Shown piece after piece: positions 46,449 through 57,255 of a stretch of 64,000 bases of DNA. The DNA lies in NCBI GenBank assembly GCA_003665825.1, contig QPFY01000007.1:558001-622000 (forward strand), written 5' to 3'. Position 1 is the first letter of the stretch, and every line of letters begins with the position of its first letter. The notes below the pieces were generated by a model that saw only the letters and a program-made list of their open reading frames with translations, ran no database searches and was not told the DNA's origin. The position numbers and the translations under genes were made by a program. Source of the stretch: Microbotryum silenes-acaulis (lineage: Eukaryota; Basidiomycota; Microbotryomycetes; Microbotryales; Microbotryaceae).

Positions 46449-49400
46449 ATGGCAGTGGATACCGCGGAGGACAGCTCCTTACTCTGGTCTACGTATCGAC
46501 CCGGTCTGTACTTTGGTCTCCGCCCTCTGCTCCCTCACGAATCCTTACTCTATGGTCTCCTCTGGTATCGTGCCCCCACGTCGTCATCACCCACCGACTC
46601 TTCCTCCTCATCACTGTCATCAGCGCCACCCAAGGCCACCAAGCTCGATACCAAGGATGTCCGACATGAATGCACGCAATCGCCTGGTCTGACGTACGAA
46701 TTCAAGAGACATGATCCTCGAATGGGGTGTCTGCAGACGATCGCTGATGACGATCTGGGCATAGCGATGGATGTGGGGTTCGCCAAGAGTCGTGACGGGA
46801 ACGGGTGGGGCGTCAGGATCGAGGGCAAAGTGTTACAAGATGGTGCGTCAGCCTCGGGGCAGCTCATTTTATCTGTCGAGAGAGTGTATCAAAGTATGAA
46901 CTTCCGGCCGCTTTGGTGTTGCAGATGACAAACACTTGGATCGAGCGAGCCGTCCCGACCAGTTCGAGTTCATCAATTATTTCGGCAGAGACTCGGAGCA
47001 AGGTCAGCTCGAGCTCAGAGATGATGTCCCAGATGTACGTCCTCGTCGTTTTTCGATGGGGAGCTTCTGTGCACTAGAGAAGAACCGAATCGGACCCACA
47101 GGGAACGGTCATAATCGCTGGAGAAATGGCCGGCCTCGGCAAATTTGAGATCCGAGTCCGAAGTGATCACGGTAAGCGACTTGGGATGACCGGGCACAGG
47201 ACGAGAGATTCAAGTATGTTGACCGAGTTCTGGCATGATTCGGAAAGGAATCATCTCCACCAAAAAGTACGGCTTCAAGGTTGCCCCAGGCGAGATATGG
47301 AAAGCCAAAGGTGAAGGATTGTTCCCCTGTCCGATGTCTGAATCAGTGGATGAAGAATCCAAAAGCTGATCTCGTGCTGTTACAGACATCATCGTCGACG
47401 CGATCAATTCCCAAGTCCTGGATGGCCACACCGTGGAGGTCGAGTCAACTCTTTATGCCGTCCACACCACGGTCGACGGTTCATGGACGATCGACATCTT
47501 CTTCAACTCGGACTCTGGCACCACATACATGAACACCTCTTCCCTCACCGCACTCCTGGATTCGAATAGGCTACAATTCCACAATCGCTTTCGATCTTGC
47601 TTTGAGCTCGATCGATTCGGCAACTTTGAAGCTTCCGAAGTCGCTTTCGCCCGGAGCACCCTGTCGAACCTCTTGGGCAGGATAGGCTACTTTTATGGCA
47701 CCTCGATCGTTGACCGCCATTTCAGATATCCATGGGACCGCGAGGATGGCGAGGACAAGGGTGAAGCGAAACCTCATTCCGAAATCGTACCGGCACAAAC
47801 GCTGTTGACGGCAACCCCTTGCCGCAGTTTTTCCCCCCGAGGGTTCTATTGGGACGAGGGCTTCCACTTGCTCTTAATCAATTGTTGGGATCTAGACCTT
47901 GGACTGAGGATCATCTCGAGCTGGGCGGATCTGATCGATCAGGATGGATGGATCGGAAGAGAGCAAATCTTGGGTGAAGAGGCTCGATCTAGGGGAGGTC
48001 TTCCTCGCTTGGTAGCACTCGGCGCTTGGCGCAACAGTGAGAGCACCGATCAACTGACACCATCCCGTGCGTTACGTTTACAGGTCCCATCTGAGTTTGT
48101 GCCTCAACTGCCCGCGTATGCGAATCCGCCCACGCTCTTGATGGCCGTCCGAGCGGCCTTGCAGCTCGTGCAACGATCTGCCTCGACATCGAGTTCGGAC
48201 GACATGAAGCGAACGCGTTCATTCCTCACGTCGATCTACCCCAAGCTCAAATCGCACTATGAATGGTTCCGTCGGACGCAACGCGGGCAAATTTCAGGCG
48301 TCAGAGGCCGACAAGCTCGGAATTCAGAAGAAGCTTGGAGATGGAGGGGACAAAGTTTAAACCCTGACCAGCTGTTGACCTCTGGATTGGACGATTACCC
48401 TCGCGCCGAACCTCCGACTAGGAGTGACTTACATGTGGATCTGATTTGTTGGATGGCGACGTTTGCGGAGACGATGAAGGAGTTGGCGGGTGCGTGTGGC
48501 GAGGGTGAGGATCGGGTTAGGTTTGAGAAGGAGTTTGAGGATGTGAAGGGTAATATCGATGGTGTGTCAGCAGGACGAAGTCCTGCAGTAGAGTTCTAGA
48601 AGAGAACGCTGACCAACAATGCTTGCACAGATCTTCACTGGAGCGAGGAGCATCAGCTCTATCTCGACACGACGGTGGACTCGCGGAGTGAGTCTCAAGC
48701 CCCCGTGCGCAGCGAAGTCTCTACTGGGTGCAGCGAGCTGATCCCATGACGCGTTCCACAGATATCTCTGAATTCGTCGTCGTACGAGGCTACGTATGCC
48801 TTTTCCCTCTGCTTCTCTCCCTCATCCCGGTCGACTCGCCCAAACTTGGAACAACACTCGAGTTCATGCGCGATCCTCAATACCTGTGGTGCGATTATGG
48901 ACTTCGGTCCCTAACTCCAGGGGAGAAGTATTATGGCAAGGATGAGGATTATTGGAGAGGTCCTATTTGGATCCCGATTTGTTATATGGCGTTGAAGGCT
49001 TTGTTTACGGTACGCTGACTCATCTGTGGTGGGAAGTGGGGGCAGGAATAGTTGAGCAGCTCACTCTTTGTGCTTTTTGCCAGACCTACGCGACAACTCC
49101 TGGCCCCTATCAAGGCCGAGCACAAAAAGTCTATATCGAGTTGCGTCAGAATTTGATTAAGAATATGTACCGGGTCAGTTCCAAACATTTTCGAAGGTCC
49201 GGACAAGGGGTAAAGCCAACCATCTGACTGAATTGCCGGTATACGAAACAGGAGTACAAACGGACAGGCTTTGTGTTTGAGCAGTACAATGACAAGACGG
49301 GCAAGGGCCAGCGGAGCTATCCGTTCACTGGATGGTCCAGTCTGATCGTTTTGAGTAAGTCGGGCGTCGATCAAGGACTAGGTCGTGGTTTCGTAAGGCC

Positions 49401-49459
49401 TGTTCGCTCATGTTAGACGGGATGGACGCCATTTCACAGTCATGGCGGAGCAGTACTAG
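46449..49459 (+). CDS. CWH41: mannosyl-oligosaccharide glucosidase I (GH63)
   Basis: This ER enzyme removes the outermost alpha-1,2-glucose from the N-glycan precursor. Exons are 46449-46842, 46925-47034, 47102-47171, about 47228-47310, 47386-48561, 48631-48687, 48762-49009, 49084-49173, 49252-49354 and 49440-49459. The protein is about 785 residues. GH63 signatures are LLWSTYRPGLYFGLRP at the N-terminus, IWKAKDIIVDAI, FFPRG-type SFSPRGFYWDEGFH, WIGREQILGEEARS, VPSEFVPQ, LWCDYGLRSLTP, YWRGPIWIPICYMAL, and the conserved end LIVLIMAEQY, which requires the final 20 nt exon. The junction between exons 3 and 4 is short by one base (see findings). No signal anchor precedes the first ATG; one may lie in a missed upstream exon. 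Confidence 0.92.
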
Positions 49460-49780
49460 ATGATGCGGGGCGTGACCGAGGGCCAGATAGTTGAGCGTAG
49501 TAGATGAAAATGGAAGCAAAGTATTTATCTGGACTTTCTTGAGGCCATGAACATGGTTTACATTTCACGATAAGCGATCGATCTCGCATCGTCTCGGCGA
49601 TACAGCAGAGAGGGTCCAAGCTCAAAAGACGTTGACTTCGCAACCTCTTCGCGCACCTGATCGAGGGACGAGCTGCCGCTCTTCTCGAGCTCATCCCGAC
49701 CTCGCACTACATTTCACAGCCCTAGCCTCCGCACCGGAATATCCTTCCCTTATCGTGAACAAAGTCGGACCTCGTACAGC
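49460..49780. other. intergenic region between glucosidase I and ESF1
   Basis: 321 bp between head-to-tail genes. It holds the glucosidase 3' flank and the ESF1 promoter. Nothing else seen. Confidence 0.45.
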
Positions 49781-52728
49781 ATGTCGAGCGACCCACGTTT
49801 CGCGCGGTTACATACCGACCCGCGGTTCGTGCGACCCAAAGCGGCCAAGAACAAGATCGTCGTTGACAAGCGGTTCGAGTCTATTTTCAAAGATGAGGAT
49901 GAGGGTACGTCTTGTTGGTCGCTTACCGTGGCTTTGGCCTTAGTGATCGTGAGCTGATATTGGTCGACGACGCTGCTTCAGGCTCGAAGCAGCAGCGAAA
50001 GGTCGACAAGTACGGGCGAAAGGTCGAGAAGGATAACAAGAGTCTGGAACTCAAGAGGTACTACAGGATGGAAGATGAGGAAGATCAGGGTGACAAAAAG
50101 CCTTCTTTTACCAAGAAAGACGTTGTGGAAGAGCAAGAGGATGGGGATGAGGGTGATGAGAGCGAGTCAGACGAGGAGGAGACAGGTGGTGCAGCCAAAC
50201 CGTTCGTTGATCTCGCCCGTGGTCAGATATTGATGGAGTCCTCGGACGAAGAAGGAGACAAGAACGACAAAGACGATCAGGACGAAGGCGATTCCGATTC
50301 CGAAGTAGGATCTTCGGGCGACGAAGGGTCAGTCACGTTCGGCGGCATCACCAAGTCGGGTCTCAGACGACGACCAAGATCGCCATCGATCGACCTTTCG
50401 GAAACAGAACACGCCGTCGCCGGATCGGATAATGAAGTCGAAGAAGGCGAGGACGATGATGATGAGGACGACCCTAATCCAACGAAAAGGTTGGCCGTCG
50501 TCAACATGGATTGGGACAACATCCGAGCCGTGGATCTCTATCGAGTTCTCGCTTCCCCTCTGTCGGCGACCGCCGCTTCGATTGCTGAAACGTCCACCGC
50601 ATCAGGCGGCCGAGCTACTGCCGGAGCAGCGAAAAAGTTCGACGAGCGAGGGGAAGAGGTCGAAGGGTTTAAGCCTAGCTCGAGGCTGGTCATTGCACCC
50701 GGTCGTTTGTTGCATCTGAGGATTTACCCATCCCAGTTCGGTCGAGAACGAATGGAGCGAGAGGCGAGGGAGGGTCCTCCGACAGAAGTGTTCAAAGCCG
50801 CTCAAGCCGCTGCAAGTGACAATGACGAAGGTGAAGGGCAGTTGCTTGTGCTGGGGAGGCAGAAGAACAAGGGCAAGACAAAGGCCATGAAGAGCAAGAA
50901 GCGACGGGGTGACAACAGCGACGACGAGAGCGAAGACGATGTGGCGATCACCGAACAAGACGTTGTGCGGGACCAGGTTGAGGATGGGGAGGAGGAGTAT
51001 GACCACGAGGCGCTGCGCAAGTACCAACTCGAGAGGCTGAGGTGAGTTGCGTCTCAAATAACTACGGCGCACGCGCTGTGAGCTCAAGCGTGGCGTTCTT
51101 GATCGCAATCACAGATACTACTATGCCATCGCCACGTTTGACTCGGCCGCTTCGGCGGCTCATGTTCACGACCAAATCCTCGGCACCGAATTTGAGCACA
51201 CGGCGAACTTTTTCGATCTTCAGTAAGAACGCTCTTTCCCCGAACGTCTCTCGCGGCTTTGCTGATAGATGGGTTTCGTCTCCAGATACGTCCCTGACGA
51301 GACATCCTTCGAGGACGATCCGGTCCATGATGAAGCGACAGAAGCGACCGTTGCTTCCGAGGGTACCTCATACACCGGCATCAATTTTGTTACGGATGTG
51401 AGTGGCTTCCCCGTCACGAAGCACGTTAAAGTACAGAAGGCGGTGAATTGATCGCATTTACGTTCGGTTCTCTTCAGGCATTGCGACATTCAAAAGTCAA
51501 GTTGACATGGGACGCTGACGATCCGCACCGCAAGACCAAGATCCAGTCCTACCTCGCAGCTGCCATGGACCCGAAAGGCAAGGGCAAGGGCCTCGCCAAC
51601 GATGAGGGTGTCAGGGCATACTTGGCCAGCTCGTCTGATGACGATGGGGAAGGCGAGGAGGCAGAGGAGGTCGACGATTTCTTCGAGGCCGATGGTGGCG
51701 ACAAGAAGCAAGGTAAGGACAAGAGGAGCAAGTTGAGGAGCTTGTTCGGGCTTGACGGCGAAGTGGAAGAACAGACGTGGGATGGTGGTCGTGGTACGGG
51801 CAAGAAGGGTGCGGATGGGGAGATGCAGATCACATTCGCCTCTGCGTTGTCAACCAAGAAGGGCAAGAAGGGACAGGATGATAGCGATGACGAGCAGGAT
51901 GGACGAGCAGAAGAAACCGCGATCGAGACGTACAAGCGCAAGGAGAAGGAGCGTCGCGAGCGCAAGCGACTCGAACGTAAGGCCAAGCGCGATGGGGTTA
52001 CGCTTCCTGCCGAGGGCGAGGAAGGCCCTGAGTTTGGTGGCAAGAACACCGGACCTGGTGGATTCGACGACAAGTTTTTCGCCGATGGCGGGAAAGACCC
52101 CTTCGCTGCCTATGATGAAGGCATGGAGAGTGGAGACGAGATTGGACAACCGAAGAACGCCAAAGGCAAAGGCAAGGATGAGGCGAACGGAAAAACTTCG
52201 AAGCGGGAGAAGCGAGAGGCGAAGGAGCGCGAAGCGGAAGAAGCAAAGAAGTCACAAGCGTCGCTCGAGCTGCTTGTCGCATCGGACAATGACGAGGACG
52301 GGGCCAAGCACTTTGACATGCGCAACATCATCAAGGCCGAGAAGACTTCGGGAAAACGCAACCGGCACAAGAAGAAGGGTAAGAAGGGTGCTGCGGAGGA
52401 GCCCCAGGTCGAGGACTCGTTCAAGATCGACTTGAAGGACGATCGATTCAAGAGCCTGCACGAAGACCACGAGTTTGCGATCGACCCGACCAACCCGAGG
52501 TTCCAGAAGACACGCAACATGGACGCCCTGTTGACCGAAGGAAGGAAGCGTCGATCCAATAAGCTCGATGCACGAGCTCCTGTCAGTGCGCCGCCTTTGG
52601 AATCGGTCAAGCAGGCGAGCAAGCAGTCCAAGGAGTTGGAGAACTTGCAACAACTCGTCGAATCGGTGAAGCGCAAGGCCGGTGACGTTGGTGGTCGAGG
52701 CAAGCGGACCAAGACGGACTCTGCCTGA
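49781..52728 (+). CDS. ESF1: nucleolar pre-rRNA processing protein ESF1
   Basis: Five exons (49781-49904, 49982-51041, 51115-51222, 51286-51397, 51478-52728) give 884 residues, near the human length of 851. ESF1 is needed for 18S rRNA maturation in the small-subunit processome. The N-terminus DPRFARLHTDPRFVRP with VVVDKRFESIFKD matches the family start. A central RRM-like core carries RLAVVNMDWDNIRAVDLYRVL, LLHLRIYPSQFGRERMEREAREGP, and RYYYAIATFDSAASAAHVHDQ, then YVPDETSFEDDP and LKVKLTWD-type HSKVKLTWDADDPHR. The C-terminal region is very rich in Lys/Glu/Asp and carries the conserved DDRFKSLHEDHEFAIDPTNP and FQKTRNMDALLTEGRKRR. All splice phases close. Confidence 0.95.
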
Positions 52729-53513
52729 CTGCCTGGCTTTTCGAGTGCACAATAGGGAATGGCCTTGACTGAAAACGAAACACTACGCGTTGTTCATACC
52801 TGCTGGTGATGAGTTCCTGTGACAGTCACAAGCCGCGTCCGGCCCGTTACCGGCGGGAGGCGCGTACAGCTTAGCGCCGGCGAGCGCCTGCCTAGTTCGT
52901 AGTTAAGCGGAGTGCAGCTGATCTTTGAAAAAGCGGCGGTTCTCGGATCGCCATACAGGTGTTTCCACCATATGATTTGATGGGGGGTTAGTATAGAAAA
53001 CCGAAAGACAGAAATCGAGACTGAGACTGAGGCCGACTCCCGCCAGGTGCCCGGCCCCAGTGACTTGCGGGGAACGTGGAAGCGAACCCGGGTCTGTGCG
53101 GCGGCCCGTGCTCAGGCCGTCTTTAAACGTCCCCCGAAAGTCACGGACGCTTCGACTCCAGTTCCTCTCGAGATTGATCGACACTTTGGGAGGGTTCACT
53201 GCTCTGGAAAGGGACTTTGTACGGTTCGAACGCACGCTACACCGCCTCTGCGTGTCGGGCGATGCTCGGACGATCTGCCGTCGACGCTCCTGTGGCTCGG
53301 GCCCCTGAGCCCTGCCCAGACTAGTCCGACGTTGCCTCGTCATCGGCGGTTTTTGGTGCCAGCGCGACCTCACCTGGCGCGTGTTTCGCGTCTGTCAGCC
53401 TCCTGTCGCGGAGTAAGCAAGAGCCGAGCGCTCACAGGCCCACCACGTCACCAACCTTTCGCAAGGCTGCCTTTATTATTCTCCCCCGAGCACCACTCTG
53501 CGAAGCCGACACG
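52729..53513. other. intergenic region between ESF1 and glycosyltransferase-like gene
   Basis: 785 bp, GC-rich, with no supported gene or RNA. It should hold the promoter of the downstream gene. Confidence 0.45.
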
Positions 53514-55921
53514 ATGACGCAAGTAATCATTCGACCGGCGGACCGGAATCGACTACGACAGCGTGCGATGAGTGTGCCGAATGTGTTCGACTTGGACGCG
53601 AATGGACCTGCGAAGGCGGGCTCGTCAGTACCGGCCCCGAGTGCCTTCAAGCCTCGCTATACTCGTCGCGGCGTGGCACGGCTGTGCAATCGCCCATCAC
53701 GGTTACGTACCCTCATGGCCCGTGCACTCTTTGGGATCTGTGTTGTTTTCTTCTTAAGAAACTTCTTCGCTTTTTCGGGGACAAATGGTGATTCGTCGGG
53801 CGGATTCGGGTTGGGTTGGGGTTTCTTGCGAAGGCATCTCATAGGGTTGTCGGAACGGTCGCGCGCCTCGTCCGGCGAGGGATGGACGCTCGAAGAATAC
53901 CTCGACTACTACTTGCCGCTCAACTTGACCCAGGAAGAGAAAGCGGCCCACATTTTATTTTCGACCAGTTTGGAGACAGGCGTCCCACCGCCCCCTCTGC
54001 CACAGCCTTACCACATTTGGCTGACGGCGGTGAATCGGTACTCGTTCGTGGAAGCGAGGAGTTTGACCCACTTTTGGAAAATGGAGAATGAGGCAAGGGC
54101 GGCAGCAGGGGACAAAATCGTCCATGTCGTGACACTATGCTCGGATCCAGATTGCTTGAGAAAATGTAAAAAGGTCGAGCACGAAATGCTTTGCTATGGT
54201 GGGTTCGCACGAGACGTGCCGGAGCACTGGGATGCGCTCGACTGGACGAAAGCTTGCGGTGCGTCAACGCGATAGCGCTTGATACGGCTGGCGGTGATTT
54301 CAGTCTGATCAAATTGCATTACAGGTGCTCGTGATGTCCTCGAATCGGGTCGCAACGTGTTACTCGGCTCCGAGCTCGTCCTTCGCAAAGATCCCTTTCC
54401 TCGACTCGAGCGATATTTCCCCGTCTCGGACGTCATCATCGCCGAGAATGTAACCGGTACGGACTCGGGGCACCTCAGTACAAGTTTGATTTGGATGAGG
54501 AGCATACCTGAAACGATCGAGTTGTGGTACGATGTGTTGGAACGGATAGCGAACGCCACGGCTTCGCATAATCTGATTGAAACCCCTGAGGCCGGGGAGC
54601 TTACCACACCGGACGCGGCTGCAGAAGTATGGACGGTGCTCACGTTGCAGGAAGCTTTCAATGAGGTGCGTCTCCCCATGTGTTACAACACCCCTGGGAG
54701 AAAACCTCTTGACGGGACATCTCTGACCCGCCCAGGTTCTGCATTCGACCGAACTTCGAGTCACGGATGAATTTTCCGAAGTGCGCCTACGACGCAACTT
54801 CAACACCGGTAACGGCCTTCGTGTTCATGCTCTCGGCGAGGAACACCCCGAAATCGCCGCTTTCAATTATCTTCTCGATCTCGAGGACATCAACTCCCCC
54901 GACGATGTTTACGCCGATGCGTCGATCGTTCTCATGCCGTGTGTCGATGGAGGAGGGTTGAGGTCCTTCTTTGCGAAATATCATGGCATGTGGACCGATG
55001 TCGGTGCTTACTATTCGAAACCGGCACGTTCCTTGCGTATCAAGAGCATGTCGGGCTCGAGGGGGGCGTTGGCGATACAATTGCGCATCGTGCTCACCTT
55101 ATGCAAGTACACGGGACGGGCATTCCAACTACCAGAAACGGTGACGTAAGTTATTAGACTGAGGCCAATCTGTAAACCCAACTCTTTCTGAGAATGGGCC
55201 TACATCCTACCTCTATCAAACGATAGGTTCACCGACTCAGTCGATGCGACCTTACCCGTCTGGCGCGCGCTCCCATTGTCACTCATCACCGGACCGATGG
55301 GGATACGCATCCACGAGCCAGGATTTGATTCTCACGCCACGAAGTATCGTCTCAAGACCGAGGGTGTCGATGATCCGGTAGTCGAGGACCGCACCGTGAG
55401 TGCGAGCGGATGTTCGAGCCGAGCCCCTGTGTTTTGCCGGCGCTGACTGATACGATCCGGACGTTTAAATAACATGCAGGAAGTGGAGCTAGGTAAGCTG
55501 AACATTCAAATTCCAACCTTGAGGTGTACTCACCTCACGTCTACCTCTCACTAGACATCCGCTACATGATCGGTGTTGATGAAATCATCAAGCGTCTCAA
55601 ATCGTCCGTCTACTCCAACTCCCCTCGGGTCGTTCTCATAGGTTTCGAACCAAACGCCGCCGCCCCCTGGCGTGGTTGGAAAGGTGCAGGACCGGCATCT
55701 CGAATGAACTTGTGCAGAACCTTGAAGTTGGAGCCGAGGTGCGGTGAGATTTGTAGTGGTAATTCTGTGCATGGTAGGATGCCGAAGAAGTGGCCGTCGT
55801 TGGATAAGTACCTTACCCCGCCAAAGGATGATAGTGCTGTGAGTGCGGGAGACTTTTTCGAAGGAGGACAGGCGCAATCCGTACTGATGATTATGCGAAC
55901 ATGATGCAGTTCAATTTCTAG
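53514..55921 (+). CDS. type II membrane glycosyltransferase-like protein
   Basis: Seven exons (53514-54258, 54325-54665, 54736-55145, 55227-55395, 55480-55492, 55555-55838, 55910-55921) give 657 residues. A basic cytoplasmic tail precedes one transmembrane helix at about residues 65-85 (ALFGICVVFFLRNFFAF), the topology of Golgi glycosyltransferases. The lumenal part resembles nucleotide-diphospho-sugar transferases: HVVTLCSDPDCLRKC, LESGRNVLLGSELVLRKDPF in the position of the usual VLFxDxDVVWLRDPF, and a segment like the acceptor-side motif (TDSGHLSTSLIWMRS). A late region contains VVLIGFEPNAAAPWRGW. The DxD metal-binding motif is not visible. Exon 5 is 13 nt. The 3' end was set by a GTGAGT..TGCAG intron; reading through instead stops at 55904. 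Function and substrate are inferred only at fold level. Confidence 0.7.
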
Positions 55922-56358
55922 TGGTCGCTGTGTCATAGGTGCAACGGTGGGCACTTTTTCGAATCGAGATGGAGGTCAGCGCGGGAATGGACGATTTACA
56001 CTGTTTTCTGGGAAAATCGATGGGTGCCAAGATTTTCAACCTTTCTCCTGCACCAAGTTGAAAATCAAACACTCGTTGCAACATTCATTCTCAAAAAGCA
56101 CTTCGTACTCTGTCACGCCTGTTTCTACGCAAGCCCGTTCGGGGAGCATTTCAACCGGCTCGCGCTCTCGAATCGCCATCTCGGGCAAGCGTGACTAGGT
56201 GTGACGTGATCAAGAGCAAAGCCTGACCCAGCCGAGTCGCGAGCGTTCCTTCTTTACTCCTACCTCTTCCGGCACGCGAATCGTAGGTTTCTTACCCACC
56301 TACACGTCCCTGCAACCCTTAACTTCATCCCACACCACTTCCGACCCCTCGATCCACT
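55922..56358. other. intergenic region upstream of TXNDC17-like gene
   Basis: 437 bp with no supported gene. It holds the 3' flank of the glycosyltransferase-like gene and the promoter of the next one. Confidence 0.45.
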
Positions 56359-57133
56359 ATGTCCCTCTTCCCTCCCCCTACTCAGGACGCGGCGTCCGTG
56401 TTGGCTTCCCTCCCCCGGGATTCGAAACGACACATGCTCGTCTTTCTCGCTTCGCACGAGGAGAGGGGACGACCTTGGTGCAGGTCAGTTCGTTGCGTCG
56501 ATTCTTAGTGGAGACGGCGAACAATTCGGATGAATCCAAACTTCTCTATCGAGTTGATGACTTCCCCACTATAATCAAACGCCAGACACAATCACGGCGA
56601 AGGCAGTGTCGGCTCGCTGACTCGCGAGGCTTACATCCTACCTCTCCACTCATAGGGACTGCGAAGCGGCTGAACCTTTGATCGTCAAATATCTCGACGA
56701 GAAGAACTCCACGGTCATCTGGGTGGGGTCGAGGGAGGAGTAAGTTCAGGACCATCATACCCAGCGCCCCACTGGACATCAGGCTCTCCGAGGAGTTGAT
56801 CCTTATCGACGTCACGTGCGCTTCGGGCTGACCGAGATCCGAATTGTGCCGTTCCTTCGACAGGTGGACAAAGCCAGACAACGTATGGCGTCAAAAGCCA
56901 TGGAACGTCCAACGTCTTCCGACATTGATCAAGGTTGAAGCGAGTACATCAGACAATGTAACGGGTCAAGAATCTCCCTCAATCGAAGATAGGGTTCGTT
57001 CCGAGAGACCTGTTCTCCGGATAGCTGGCTCAACGTGCTCACCTCTTGTTTGGATCTACAGATCTCCAACGCGCCCCATCTGGTCGAGGCAGACATATTG
57101 GAAGGGTCCAAATTGCGAGGGTTTGTAGCCTGA
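56359..57133 (+). CDS. TXNDC17/TRP14-like thioredoxin-fold protein
   Basis: Four exons (56359-56483, 56656-56739, 56864-56993, 57062-57133) give 136 residues, the size of human TXNDC17 (123). The family (DUF953) acts as a cytosolic disulfide or cystine reductase. Visible are FLASHEERGRPWCRDCEAAEP, where the active site WCxDC is split by intron 1, then VIWVGSREEWTKPDNVWRQ, and VQRLPTLIKVE with the cis-Pro. The C-terminus is helical: APHLVEADILEGSKLRGFV. The usual WCPDC is WCRDC here. The last intron (GTTCGT..CTACAG) is preferred to reading through because it yields the conserved C-terminal helix. Stop TGA at 57131-57133. Confidence 0.85.
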
Positions 57134-57255
57134 GATTCGTGGTTTACGCAGAACCAAGAAAATGAAAGCAAAACCAAGCTGTTACACATTCCAAAAAAAA
57201 GAGCGAGCAACGAGAGTTCCTACGTTATACGATATGACTTCCACTGCCCAATCAT

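Noticed and set aside
55839..55904. Read-through C-terminus of the glycosyltransferase-like gene ending at 55904
   Set aside because: A GTGAGT donor, a CTGAT-type branch sequence and a TGCAG acceptor define an 71 nt intron that leads to TAG at 55921. The read-through tail shows no family support. Both remain possible.
56994..57120. Read-through of the last intron in the TXNDC17-like gene
   Set aside because: Splicing GTTCGT..CTACAG yields the conserved C-terminal helix; the read-through sequence is Arg/Ser/Trp-rich and unlike the family.
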